DNA from: Pseudorhizobium tarimense
Lineage (GTDB): Bacteria; Pseudomonadota; Alphaproteobacteria; Rhizobiales; Rhizobiaceae
Direction: 5' to 3'
DNA: 64,000 nucleotides
NCBI RefSeq assembly: GCF_022968135.1
Contig: NZ_JALJRA010000008.1
Coordinates: 177,586 to 241,585 of the forward strand
Below the pieces are notes generated by a model, which was given only the letters and a program-made list of their open reading frames with translations, was not told the DNA's origin and did not search any database. The first letter of the stretch is position 1; every line of letters starts with the position of its first letter. Shown in pieces: positions 37,646 to 46,411 of this stretch. The translations under genes were made by a program, and so were the position numbers.

Positions 37646-37761
37646 TTCTGTCTTCATGGGCAGAGCCGCGAAACAAACGCGAGCGGCGGCCCGAGCCGGC
37701 GCGGCGGTCATCCCAGACGAACTGGTGATCCACTGCGCTCTCGAGAGGTGGAACGGCGGGA

Positions 37762-39075
37762 ATGGCCGATACGATGCAAACCACGACAACCAGCGGTCCG
37801 CGACAGGCGGACACGAATGCGGTGACGCGCTTCTTTCGCGCCACCGAAATCGACACGCGCCTGCTCGGCATGGTCGGTGCGCTGCTGATCATCTGGATCG
37901 GCTTCCACATCATGACCGACGGGCTGTTCCTGACGCCGCGCAACCTCTGGAACCTGACGGTCCAGACCTCCTCCGTCGCCGTGATGGCGACTGGAATGGT
38001 GCTAGTGATCGTCACCCGCAACATCGATCTGTCCGTCGGCTCGATACTCGGCTTTACCGGCATGATCATGGGTGTGATGCAGGCGCAGATCCTGCCCAAC
38101 ATCCTTGGCTTCGGTCATCCGGCGATCTGGGCCCTGGCACTTGTCTGCGGTCTAGTAGTCGGAGCAATGGTCGGTGGCCTTCACGGCCTGATCATCGCCT
38201 TCCTCGGCGTTCCCTCCTTCATCGTTACCCTCGGCGGCCTTCTGGTCTGGCGCGGCGCCACCTGGTTCGTGACGAGCGGCCAGACGGTTGCCCCGATGGA
38301 CCCCACCTTCCGCCTGATGGGCGGCGGCACGGAAGGCTCGATCGGCGCCACCTGGAGCTGGATCGTGGGCCTCGCCGCCTGCGTTGCCATCATCGCGGCG
38401 ATCGTCAACGCACGCCGCCAGCGCAAGCGCTTCTCCTTCCCGCGCAAGCCGATCTGGGCCGAATACGTCATCGGCGGCATCGGCTGCGTGATCGTCCTTG
38501 CGGTCGTTCTAGTTGCCAACAGCTATCACTGGCCGGTCGCGATCGCCCGCCGCTATGCTGAGGCGAACGGCATTGCCTGGCCGGAAGGCGGCCTGGAGAT
38601 CTCCCACGGGATCGCCGTCCCGGTGCTGATCGCGATCAGCGTCGGCATCGTGATGACCTTCATCTCCACCCGGCTGCGCTTCGGCCGCTACGTCTTTGCC
38701 ATCGGCGGCAACCCGGAGGCGGCGGAACTGGCGGGCATCAAGACCCGCTGGGTGACGGTGCGCATCTTCGCCCTGATGGGCATTCTTGCGGCCATTGCCG
38801 CCGCCATCTCCACAGCCCGCCTCAATGCGGCGACGAATGCTCAGGGCGAGCTCGACGAGCTTTACACCATCGCTGCGGCGGTGATTGGCGGGACCTCGCT
38901 TGCCGGCGGCGTCGGCACGATTGCCGGCGCCATGCTCGGTGCGCTCGTCATGCAGTCGCTGCAGTCCGGCATGGTGCTGCTCGGCATCGACACGCCGCTT
39001 CAGCGGATCGTCGTCGGAGCTGTTCTCGTTCTGGCCGTCTGGCTGGACACGGTCTACCGCGCCCGGGCCAAGTAA
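37762..39075 (+). CDS. xylH: XylH, sugar ABC transporter permease
   Basis: 437 residues with about ten membrane helices of the BPD_transp_2 (RbsC/XylH) family. Visible are SVAVMATGMVLVIVTRNIDL SVGS with the usual IDLSVG motif, VPSFIVTLGGLLVWRGATWF, FAIGGNPEAAELAGI and the late AAAVIGGTSLAGGVGT. A long polar loop (about 200-290) is usual for XylH. It starts at the ATG after GGAACGGCGGGA. Confidence 0.92.
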   Translation: MADTMQTTTTSGPRQADTNAVTRFFRATEIDTRLLGMVGALLIIWIGFHIMTDGLFLTPRNLWNLTVQTSSVAVMATGMVLVIVTRNIDLSVGSILGFTGMIMGVMQAQILPNILGFGHPAIWALALVCGLVVGAMVGGLHGLIIAFLGVPSFIVTLGGLLVWRGATWFVTSGQTVAPMDPTFRLMGGGTEGSIGATWSWIVGLAACVAIIAAIVNARRQRKRFSFPRKPIWAEYVIGGIGCVIVLAVVLVANSYHWPVAIARRYAEANGIAWPEGGLEISHGIAVPVLIAISVGIVMTFISTRLRFGRYVFAIGGNPEAAELAGIKTRWVTVRIFALMGILAAIAAAISTARLNAATNAQGELDELYTIAAAVIGGTSLAGGVGTIAGAMLGALVMQSLQSGMVLLGIDTPLQRIVVGAVLVLAVWLDTVYRARAK

Positions 39076-39090
39076 ACAGGAGTTTTCATC

Positions 39091-39876
39091 GTGACGGACC
39101 AGCATACTCCGCTCGTGGAAATGCGGAACATTTCCATCTCCTTCGGCGGCATCCACGCTGTCGAGAACGCCAGCATCGACCTTTTCCCGGGCGAGGTCGT
39201 GGCACTGCTCGGCCATAACGGCGCCGGCAAGTCGACCCTGATCAAGATCCTCTCCGGCGCCTATCGCCGCGATGCGGGCGACATTCTCATCAACGGCGAG
39301 CCGGCCGAAATCCGCAACCCGCGTGACGCCAAGCACTACGGGATCGAGACGATCTACCAGACGCTTGCCGTCGCCGACAATGTCGATGCGGCCGCCAACC
39401 TTTACCTTGGCCGCGAGTTGCAGACCCCCTGGGGCACGCTGGACGACGTCGCGATGGAAGCCAATGCCCGCGAGGTGATGGGCAGGCTCAACCCCAACTT
39501 CAAGCGGTTCAAGGAACCGGTGAAGGCGCTGTCTGGTGGTCAGCGCCAGTCGGTGGCGATCGCCCGCGCGATCCTCTTCGACGCCCGCATCCTGATCATG
39601 GACGAGCCGACGGCCGCCCTTGGACCGCAGGAGACTGCGCAGGTGGGCGACCTCATCAAGCAACTGAAGCGAGAGGGCATCGGCATCTTCCTGATCAGCC
39701 ACGACATCCACGACGTCTTCGACCTGGCCGACCGTGTCTTCGTGATGAAGAACGGCCAAGTGGTGGGCCATGCGCGCACGCAGGACGTGACCAAGGACGA
39801 AGTGCTCGGCATGATCATCCTCGGCAAGTGCCCACCCGGCGCCACCCCCGGGCCGGGCGCCATGGTGGCCGCCTGA
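39091..39876 (+). CDS. xylG: Sugar ABC transporter ATP-binding protein (single domain)
   Basis: 261 residues with one complete ABC domain: Walker [18 protein letters not shown]-loop about TIYQTLAV, signature [18 protein letters not shown], Walker [13 protein letters not shown] and H-loop LISHDIHDV. Classic XylG/RbsA proteins have two fused ABC domains of about 500 residues; this one is a single half and should work as a homodimer, as in some rhizobial sugar importers. It uses a GTG start with AACAGGAG upstream. Confidence 0.88.
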   Translation: MTDQHTPLVEMRNISISFGGIHAVENASIDLFPGEVVALLGHNGAGKSTLIKILSGAYRRDAGDILINGEPAEIRNPRDAKHYGIETIYQTLAVADNVDAAANLYLGRELQTPWGTLDDVAMEANAREVMGRLNPNFKRFKEPVKALSGGQRQSVAIARAILFDARILIMDEPTAALGPQETAQVGDLIKQLKREGIGIFLISHDIHDVFDLADRVFVMKNGQVVGHARTQDVTKDEVLGMIILGKCPPGATPGPGAMVAA

Positions 39877-39885
39877 GAGAGGACA

Positions 39886-39921
39886 GGAAAACCGGCATGC
39901 AAGTCGCCTGCCGGGTTTTCC
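39886..39921 (+). terminator. Terminator after the xyl importer
   Basis: GGAAAACCGGCA (39886-39897) pairs with TGCCGGGTTTTCC (39909-39921) with one bulged base and a loop of 11, then CC. It lies just after xylG and before the SDR pseudogene on the other strand. Confidence 0.65.
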
Positions 39922-39930
39922 CCTCGCCCC

Positions 39931-40629
39931 TCACCACTCGATGACGCTGCCGTCATAGGCGAAGAAGCCGCCGCTCAGCGCAGGCTCCAGCCGGTCGAGA
40001 ACATCAAGTAGTAGGGCTGCCGACTGATCTGGCGAAAGCTGGTTGCACCGGGCGCCGTAAGAGTCCGAAAGCCGCGTAGCGACCGTTCCCGGATGCAGGG
40101 CCGCGACCACGGCACCGGGATGGGTGCGACGCCCTTCGATGGTGGCAGTCCTGACGATCTGGTTGAGCGCGGCCTTCGAAGCGCGATAGAACATCCAGCC
40201 GCCGAGCCGGTTGTCACCAATTGACCCTACGCGGGCGGACAGCGTCGCAAAGATCGCCCGCTCCTGGCGTGGCAGGAGCGGTAGGAAATGCTTCATCAGG
40301 AGCGCCGGGCCAATTGCATTGACGGCAAACTGCCGCGCCATGGCCGCCGGATCGAGCGCCTTGATGGTCTTTTCGGGCCCGATCCCATCAATCGTCAGCG
40401 CGCCGGATGCATCGAAGATGAGGTCGAGGCCCCCTCCCCGACCCAGTCGGCTGGCTGCCTCCGCCACTGATGGCTCATCTGTCATATCGAAACCGGGATC
40501 GTCCCTGCGGGACAGTGTTTCGAACGTTGCGCATTAGGGAACTGCCCGCAACCGCGCTGCCACGGCACTCCCGATCCCGCCGTTCGCGCCCACCACCAGC
40601 GCCCGATACCCCTGTTTCAGCGATTGCAT
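39931..40629 (-). pseudogene. SDR-family oxidoreductase inactivated by one in-frame stop
   Basis: Reading from the ATG at 40629, MQSLKQGYRALVVGANGGIG is a normal Rossmann start (VVGANGGIG), followed by SAVAARLRAVP, a TAA at 40536-40534, and then in the same frame CATFETLSRRDDPGFDMTDE and the rest of the short-chain dehydrogenase (FATLSARVGSIGDNRLGGW, YRASKAALNQI, AALHPGTVATRLSDSY). CAA to TAA is the simplest explanation. A downstream ATG at 40485 could restart but would lack the NAD(P) motif. It probably represents a CsgA/C-factor-like SDR. Confidence 0.85.
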
Positions 40630-40791
40630 GATCCCTTACCCTCAGCTTGGACAGCAATACGTGCGCCCCCACAGGCCGGTTTCACCCTCGCCGCGATTTT
40701 CCGCCCGCCCCGCGCCAAGAGGCATTGAAGCGCCGCGCATCCTGAGGTAAGGAACTGCCATCGGAGCGGCGAGTCATCTCGCTGAAGGTTA

Positions 40792-40868
40792 GCACCCGTA
40801 GCTCAGCTGGATAGAGTGTTGGATTCCGATTCCAAAGGTCACAGGTTCGAATCCTGTCGGGTGCGCCA
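40792..40868 (+). tRNA. tRNA-Arg (anticodon CCG)
   Basis: 77 bases including an encoded CCA. The acceptor stem GCACCCG pairs with CGGGTGC. The D arm is GCTC...GAGT; the anticodon stem TTGGA/TCCAA encloses loop TTCCGAT with anticodon CCG. The T arm is ACAGG-TTCGAAT-CCTGT, with discriminator G. Its 3' end is similar to a sequence at 62369-62392, so it is a candidate attachment site. Confidence 0.95.
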
Positions 40869-40995
40869 TTCTCTCTCACGCTCACCATGAGCGCGTTCCA
40901 GCCGGGCACTAGCGCGTAGCCAGCCCGGCGTGAGAGCGAACTTTCTCATCTACGGGCCTATTTCTCTTATCGATCAAAGCTAGGACTCGCCATCA

Positions 40996-43179
40996 CTATC
41001 TGATCGGACGCAGCAGGCGCAGCGCGTTCATGGTCACCAGCACGGTTGCTCCGGTATCGGCAAGGATGGCCGGCCACAGCCCGGTGATCCCGATGATCGT
41101 CGTGACCAGAAAGACCGCCTTGAGGCCGAGCGCGATGGTGATGTTCTGGTAGATGTTGCGCATCGTGCGCTTCGAGAGATCGACCATGAGGCCGACGTCG
41201 CCCACCCGCCCATGCAGAACCGCTGCATCCGCAGTCTCCAGCGCTACGTCGGTTCCGCCGCCCATGGCGATCCCGACGTCGGCGGCGGCAAGGGCCGGAG
41301 CGTCGTTGATACCGTCGCCGATCTTGCCGACCACGAACCCTTCTCGCTTGAGCTCGCCGACTATCCGCTGCTTGTCTTCGGGCATCAGTTCAGCGCGGAC
41401 CTCGATGCCGAGCTGAGCTCCGATGGCGGTGGCTGTCCGCTTGTTGTCGCCTGTCAGCATGACGATCTTGATGCCCGCATCCGTCAGCGTCTTCAGCCCG
41501 GCTACTGCGTCGGCCCGCGGCTCGTCTCTCATGGCGATCGCACCTGCAAGGACGTTTCCGATGACGAGAACGGAGACGGCCTTCCCTTCGTCGTTGAGGG
41601 AGGTAATCGTCTTCGAATGCGCCATCGGCATCGAAACACGTTCGGCGGCGGCCTTTGGCGAGCCGAAGAACACCTCGACCCCGTCAATTACTGCGGTCAC
41701 GCCCTTTCCGCCGAGCGCCTTGGCGTCGGTGGCTGCCGGAGCATCGATCCCGTCCTCGTCGGCCCTTTCGAGCACCGCCAAAGCGAGCGGATGGCTTGAG
41801 CCCATTTCGAGCGCGGCTGCATAGCGCAGGACCTCGTGGACCTTTCGGCCGAACGGAACGACGTCGGTCACCTTGGGCTTACCTTCCGTGAGCGTGCCCG
41901 TCTTGTCGAAGGCGATGGCGGTAAGCTTGCCAAGTCCTTCAAGAACGGCGCCGCCCTTCAGGAGCAGGCCGCGGCGCGCACCCGACGACAGCGATGCGGC
42001 GATGGCGGCCGGCGTCGAGATGACGAGGGCACACGGGCAGCCGATCAGAAGAACTGCGAGCCCCTTGTAGACCCATTCGCTCCAGACGCCGCCGCCGAGC
42101 AGCGGAGGGATGACGGCGACCAGCACGGCCACGACGACGACCCCCGGCGTGTAGTAGCGGGAGAAGCGATCGATGAAGCGTTCGGTCGGAGCCTTCGATT
42201 CCTGCGCCTCCTCGACAAGCCTTACGACGCGGGCGATGGTGTTATCGGCGGCGGCGGCCGTAACTCTCACACGTAGCGCAGCATCGCCATTGACCGTGCC
42301 CGCGAAGACATTGTCCTCGACGGCCTTCCGGACCGGAACGCTCTCACCTGTAACAGGGGCCTCGTCGACCGAACTCTCGCCCGCGACGATGACGCCGTCG
42401 GCCGAGATCCGGTCGCCTGGGCGGACGAGGATGATCGCACCCACTTCAAGCGTCTCTGCGGGAACTTCGCGGATCTTCCCGGCGTCCTCCAGCAACGCCG
42501 TCTTGGGCACCAGTGCCGTCAGCGATCTGATGCTGTCGCGCGCCTTGCCCGCAGCCACGCCCTCGAGCAGTTCGCCTACCAGGAACAGGAACACGACGGC
42601 GGCCGCCTCCTCCGTGGCGTCGATGAACAGCGCGCCGACGGCGGCGATGGTCATCAGCATCTCGATCGAGAACGGAGTGCCTGCCATTGCCGCCATGATG
42701 GCGCGACGGGCGATCGGAACGAGGCCGACCAGCATTGCGACGATAAACGCGTAGGTCGCAATGTCAGGGAACAGAAGACCGATGCCGTAGGCAAACACGA
42801 GTGCGGCGCCCGCCATGATGGTCAGGCGGCCCTTCCCGCTCCTCCACCAGGGTCCTTCGGACGGGCCGTGGTCGTGGTCGTGGTGGTTGGCGTGATGTTC
42901 GACCCCGGAGCCTACACCGTGCGCGTGTTCCGTCACCGGGGTAGCAGAAGCCGACCTCGGACGTATTGGCGTCGCCTGAAATCCCAGCCCCGAAAGCTTC
43001 GTACCCACGGCCTTGAGATCGCTGGCGTCGTCATGGGTGACCGTCATCGTACCGGCAGTCACGGAAACGGTGACGTCGGAGATGCCAGGCATGCGCCTGA
43101 CGGCCGTGTCGATCTTGGTCGCGCAAGACGCGCAGTCCATCCCGTCGACGCGGAATTTCGTCTGTGTCGGCCCATTCAT
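40996..43179 (-). CDS. zntA: Heavy-metal P1B-type ATPase (Zn/Cd/Pb exporter)
   Basis: 727 residues. The N-terminal metal-binding domain has GMDCASCATKID, followed by a His-rich spacer (HHANHHDHDHGPSEG, about 92-110). The membrane motif CPCALV (about residue 400) gives the Cys-Pro-Cys ion path. The phosphorylation site is DKTGTLTEG, the HP locus is SSHPLALA, and the P/N motif is GDGINDAPAL. It lacks the long Cu-type features; the CPC plus His-rich region and the GGGTDVALETADA end favour Zn/Cd/Pb. It exports the metal from the cytoplasm. Confidence 0.92.
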   Translation of the reverse strand: MNGPTQTKFRVDGMDCASCATKIDTAVRRMPGISDVTVSVTAGTMTVTHDDASDLKAVGTKLSGLGFQATPIRPRSASATPVTEHAHGVGSGVEHHANHHDHDHGPSEGPWWRSGKGRLTIMAGAALVFAYGIGLLFPDIATYAFIVAMLVGLVPIARRAIMAAMAGTPFSIEMLMTIAAVGALFIDATEEAAAVVFLFLVGELLEGVAAGKARDSIRSLTALVPKTALLEDAGKIREVPAETLEVGAIILVRPGDRISADGVIVAGESSVDEAPVTGESVPVRKAVEDNVFAGTVNGDAALRVRVTAAAADNTIARVVRLVEEAQESKAPTERFIDRFSRYYTPGVVVVAVLVAVIPPLLGGGVWSEWVYKGLAVLLIGCPCALVISTPAAIAASLSSGARRGLLLKGGAVLEGLGKLTAIAFDKTGTLTEGKPKVTDVVPFGRKVHEVLRYAAALEMGSSHPLALAVLERADEDGIDAPAATDAKALGGKGVTAVIDGVEVFFGSPKAAAERVSMPMAHSKTITSLNDEGKAVSVLVIGNVLAGAIAMRDEPRADAVAGLKTLTDAGIKIVMLTGDNKRTATAIGAQLGIEVRAELMPEDKQRIVGELKREGFVVGKIGDGINDAPALAAADVGIAMGGGTDVALETADAAVLHGRVGDVGLMVDLSKRTMRNIYQNITIALGLKAVFLVTTIIGITGLWPAILADTGATVLVTMNALRLLRPIR

Positions 43180-43208
43180 GTGCGGATCCTCATGCTGTCC
43201 ATAAGGAT

Positions 43209-43239
43209 GGTCTACGACCTCTAGCCGCTAGAGGTGCAA
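43209..43239 (-). promoter_or_regulatory. MerR-type promoter and operator of the metal ATPase
   Basis: On the minus strand, TTGCAC (43239-43234) and TAGACC (43214-43209) are spaced by 19 bases, the long spacer typical of MerR-family-activated promoters. The spacer holds the perfect inverted repeat ACCTCTAGC-G-GCTAGAGGT (43217-43235), very like CadR/ZntR/PbrR operators. No MerR-like gene is in the window, so the regulator is encoded elsewhere. It lies 30 bases before the ATPase start. Confidence 0.85.
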
Positions 43240-43408
43240 GAGAAAAAATGAGAAGTGCGAATCCTTGTCCGGACGAGGACGATGAAGAGGTATCGCGGGG
43301 GAGTAGATGGTTTCTAAACCGCCGACGGTTCATCTCCGCTCGCCGCGCGTAAGTTTTGAAGACGCGCAACGCAAAGAGCCCATCATTGAACAGCGTGGAC
43401 GTCTACAG

Positions 43409-44035
43409 TCAGGGCAGAAGCCGCGACAGCGATGCTGCGAGAAAACTGCCGGCCTTGTCCGCCCCTTCGATGGAAATTGTGTGAGGCAGACCAGGAACTA
43501 TGACTGTCTCGACGGCGACGCCGAGTGCCCGAAGAGTGACGGCAGCCCTGGTGCTTTCAGTTGCCGGGATAATCTCATCCCCGCTGCCGTGTATCAGCAG
43601 AACAGGAGTACGCAGGGCTGGCTGAAGCGGCAGCGGCGAGGCAAGCCGTCCGGAGATGCCGACTACTGCGCCGACCGGCCACCGGCCTGACGCCACCGCG
43701 TCGAGTGCCATGATTGTGCCCTGGGAAAAGCCGACGAATGCGATACGGTCCAGCCGGTTGGAGAAGTCGTTTTCCTCGATGACCGCCGAGACCACGGCAT
43801 CGAAGGAAGGCCGCGCGTCGTGGACTCGTCCGGCACGGTTTTCCTCTGTCACTCCGGCGACGCTGAACCACTGGTAGCCCGAACCGAAGCTGGAAGCGGC
43901 AGGTGCATCGGGGGAAGCAAAGGCGGCGCCAGGCAAGGCGGTTGTCCAAGCGTCGGCAAGCGGTGCGAGGTCGCTGCCGCTTGAGCCGACACCGTGGAGC
44001 ATGATGACAAGGACATCGGCTGCGTTGGTAGACAT
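43409..44035 (-). CDS. Alpha/beta hydrolase, carboxylesterase/MhqD-like
   Basis: 208 residues. The hydrolase core has MLHGVGSSGSDL (oxyanion region), the nucleophile Ser104 in GFSQG, Asp in HGSGDEIIP and His in GLPHTIS. It belongs to the phospholipase/carboxylesterase family that includes MhqD. The ATG at 44035 has AAGGACG upstream; an ATG at 44050 overlaps the preceding gene and is a possible alternative. It is the last gene of the DoxX-VOC-GST-hydrolase set. Confidence 0.85.
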   Translation of the reverse strand: MSTNAADVLVIMLHGVGSSGSDLAPLADAWTTALPGAAFASPDAPAASSFGSGYQWFSVAGVTEENRAGRVHDARPSFDAVVSAVIEENDFSNRLDRIAFVGFSQGTIMALDAVASGRWPVGAVVGISGRLASPLPLQPALRTPVLLIHGSGDEIIPATESTRAAVTLRALGVAVETVIVPGLPHTISIEGADKAGSFLAASLSRLLP

Positions 44036-44046
44036 CGTTTCGTCCT

Positions 44047-45006
44047 TCATGCCGTTGCGAACGGCAGTTGCGGGCCGACGGGAACGATTCCTGTCGGATT
44101 GAGTGCCTTGATCGAATAGTAACCGCGCTTGATGTGGTCGATGTTCACTGTTCCTCGGACGCCGGGGATAGCAAGCACCGTCTCGACATAGCGGCTGAGA
44201 CTTGGGTAGTCCGCCAGCCGGCGCAGGTTGCACTTGAACAGGCCGTGATAGGCGGCATCAAAACGGATGAGAGTAACGAACAGCCGCACGTCTGCCTCGG
44301 TCATCCGGTCGCCGAACAGGAACGGGCCGCGGTTCTCAAGCCGCGTCTCCAGTTCGTCCAGCATTGTGAAGACGTCGGCAAAGGCTTCTTCATAAGCGAT
44401 CTGGGTCGTCGCGAAACCCGTGCGGTAGACGCCGTTATTGAGCATCGGGTAGATGCGCTCGTTCAGCCCGTCGATTTGCGCGCGCAGATCTTCTGGGTAC
44501 AGGTCGATGCTTTCGTCACCGAGAGACCCGAAGCCTGAGTTCAGCATTCTCAGAATATCGGCGGACTCGTTGTTGACGATGGTACGGCGCTCCTTGTCGA
44601 ACAGGACTGGGACTGTCGCGCGGCCCGTGTAAACAGAATCGGCGCTCGTGTAGATCTCATGGAGGAAGCTCGCTCCGTTGACGTCATCAAGGTCGGAGCC
44701 GGGATAATCGCCGAAACGCCAGCCCTGATCGGAAAGCGCCGGCTCGACGATGGACACCGAGATCACGTCCTCGAGCTTCTTGAGGGCACGCCCGATCAAG
44801 GTGCGCGACGCCCAGGGGCAGATCAGTGCGACATAGAGATGGTAGCGCCCAGCTTCAGCTTTGAACCCGCCTTCGCCGGTCGGGTCGGCTTCGCCATCCG
44901 GGGTGATCCAGTTGCGGAAACCGGAAATCTGCCGAACGAAACCGCCCTTTTCGTCCGTCGCTTGAACCGGATGCCAGTCGGCCGTCCATTTACCTTCGAC
45001 AAGCAT
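44047..45006 (-). CDS. Glutathionyl-hydroquinone reductase (GST family)
   Basis: 319 residues of the Xi-class GST / YqjG-PcpF family. The catalytic Cys63 is in the ICPWASRT motif. GSDLDDVNGASFLHEIYTSA, TVPVLFDKERRTIVNNESAD (GSH site) and TEADVRLFVTLIRFDAAYHG are typical. It reduces glutathionyl-hydroquinones, releasing hydroquinone and completing quinone detoxification. It lies three bases after the VOC gene. Confidence 0.9.
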   Translation of the reverse strand: MLVEGKWTADWHPVQATDEKGGFVRQISGFRNWITPDGEADPTGEGGFKAEAGRYHLYVALICPWASRTLIGRALKKLEDVISVSIVEPALSDQGWRFGDYPGSDLDDVNGASFLHEIYTSADSVYTGRATVPVLFDKERRTIVNNESADILRMLNSGFGSLGDESIDLYPEDLRAQIDGLNERIYPMLNNGVYRTGFATTQIAYEEAFADVFTMLDELETRLENRGPFLFGDRMTEADVRLFVTLIRFDAAYHGLFKCNLRRLADYPSLSRYVETVLAIPGVRGTVNIDHIKRGYYSIKALNPTGIVPVGPQLPFATA

Positions 45007-45009
45007 GTT

Positions 45010-45864
45010 TCACTCCTTGATCTTCTTTTGCGTCGCAGTCGCGACTGTGATCTCTGTCCCCCATGGATCGACGAGGGTCAGTGTGTCGCGCTCTTGTCGA
45101 GTCTGGTCGGCCCTGTTACCGACCGCTTCCACAAAGTCGCGGGAGGACACGATCTCGACATTGGCAAGACCGGTGCTCGGAAAGGTGCGTGCACCCGCAC
45201 CCCGACTGTTCCAGATGTTGGTCGCTAGGTGATGATGGTATCCATCGGCAGCGTAGAACGTCCCACCGGGATAGCGTGACGTCACGGCGAAGCCGAGCAC
45301 GTCGCGATAGAACGCCTCCGCCGTCGGTATGGCACCCACCTGGAGATGAACGTGGCCGACGGTCGCCCCCTCGGGAAAGCCATTCCATTCCTCGCCACCG
45401 CTGGCGTCGACCAGAGCGTCGATGTCGAGCGGGTCGCTCGGCATGTCGACCAGGCCGTCCTTCCATTGCCATGACAAGACCGGCCAGTCAGCATAGATCT
45501 CCACTCCGTTGCCTTCCGGATCGGAGAGGTAGAGCGCTTCGCTTACGCCGTGATCGGATGCACCGACCACGGGAGCCTTCGATTTCATTGCATGCTTGAT
45601 CCACCGGCCGAGGTCGGCGCGGGAGGGAAGCAGAAAGGCCGTATGGAAGAGGCCTGCCTCGCGGGGCGAACGGCGGCGTGCCGCCGTGTCGCGCCGTAAC
45701 TCCAGAAGGGTGTCTCCATCCACGCCCAGCTCTGCGGTGGAAGCGTCGCCGCGAAGGAGATGGAGGCCGACAGCTTCCTGGTAGAAGCCACTCACGCGAT
45801 CGAGGTCATTGACCGTCAGGGTCACTTTGCCGATGCCGGTCTTCGATGATTGTATCATGCTCAT
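45010..45864 (-). CDS. VOC-family dioxygenase-like protein (CatE/MhqO-like)
   Basis: 284 residues with two glyoxalase/VOC repeats. Repeat 1 is IGKVTLTVNDLDRVSGFYQE to GVEIYADWP. Repeat 2 is VGHVHLQVGAIPTAEAFYRD to YHHHLATNIWNSRGAGARTF and LVDPWGTEITVAT. Metal ligands His (VGHVHL, YHHHLA) and a late Glu (TEIT) are plausible for extradiol-dioxygenase chemistry. Relatives in Bacillus (MhqO, MhqE, CatE) act on catechols or quinones. Confidence 0.85.
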   Translation of the reverse strand: MSMIQSSKTGIGKVTLTVNDLDRVSGFYQEAVGLHLLRGDASTAELGVDGDTLLELRRDTAARRRSPREAGLFHTAFLLPSRADLGRWIKHAMKSKAPVVGASDHGVSEALYLSDPEGNGVEIYADWPVLSWQWKDGLVDMPSDPLDIDALVDASGGEEWNGFPEGATVGHVHLQVGAIPTAEAFYRDVLGFAVTSRYPGGTFYAADGYHHHLATNIWNSRGAGARTFPSTGLANVEIVSSRDFVEAVGNRADQTRQERDTLTLVDPWGTEITVATATQKKIKE

Positions 45865-45896
45865 GGCTGCCTCCGGTCGAAATCCTTGTTGAGATG

Positions 45897-46304
45897 TTAC
45901 TTGCGCAGAGGTGTGGGGCGGAGCGCCTTGGCGCCATCACCGATCAACGCCAGAACGATCAGGCCGACGATCCAGAACGCCGGGAATTCCCAGCCGCCGT
46001 TTGGATTGTTGAAGAAGAAGCCGGCCGCGCCGTGGACGGTGAAGATTGATCCGAGCAGAACCGGGATCATCGCAAGCGAGGCTAGACGCGGCCAGATGCC
46101 CAAGATGAGAGCGACGGCGCCTGCCAGTTCCCAAAGGATCGTGACATAGGCCAGCCAGCCCGGAAGTCCGAGCGAAGCGAAGAACCCGGCAGTTCCCGTC
46201 GGGGTGAATACGAAAATCTTCAAGCCCGCGTGGGCAAGGAAGAGCAGGCCAAGCGTGACACGCAGGACGAGTGCGGCGTAGGGAGCAGTGCGGTTGTCGA
46301 TCAT
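45897..46304 (-). CDS. DoxX-family membrane protein
   Basis: 135 residues with about four membrane helices: YAALVLRVTLGLLFLAHAGL, LAYVTILWELAGAVALILGI and two C-terminal ones. The DoxX motif G(L)LF.AHAGLK is present. The MhqP/CatD type of DoxX protein is thought to work with the dioxygenases of quinone stress. It is the first of four tightly packed genes (gaps 32, 3 and 11 bases). Confidence 0.85.
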   Translation of the reverse strand: MIDNRTAPYAALVLRVTLGLLFLAHAGLKIFVFTPTGTAGFFASLGLPGWLAYVTILWELAGAVALILGIWPRLASLAMIPVLLGSIFTVHGAAGFFFNNPNGGWEFPAFWIVGLIVLALIGDGAKALRPTPLRK

Positions 46305-46411
46305 GATGGGTCTCTTCTGTCAGGGTGAATTCCTGAGACGGAATATGCACCTTCTTCAGATCGACTATTATCCCCTCGAATAGAGAAGGATTGCTTCCGG
46401 ATCGGATGCAA

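Noticed and set aside
37656..38561. 301-residue plus frame inside xylH
   Set aside because: His/Arg/Pro-rich shadow frame. xylH in its own frame has ten helices and family motifs.
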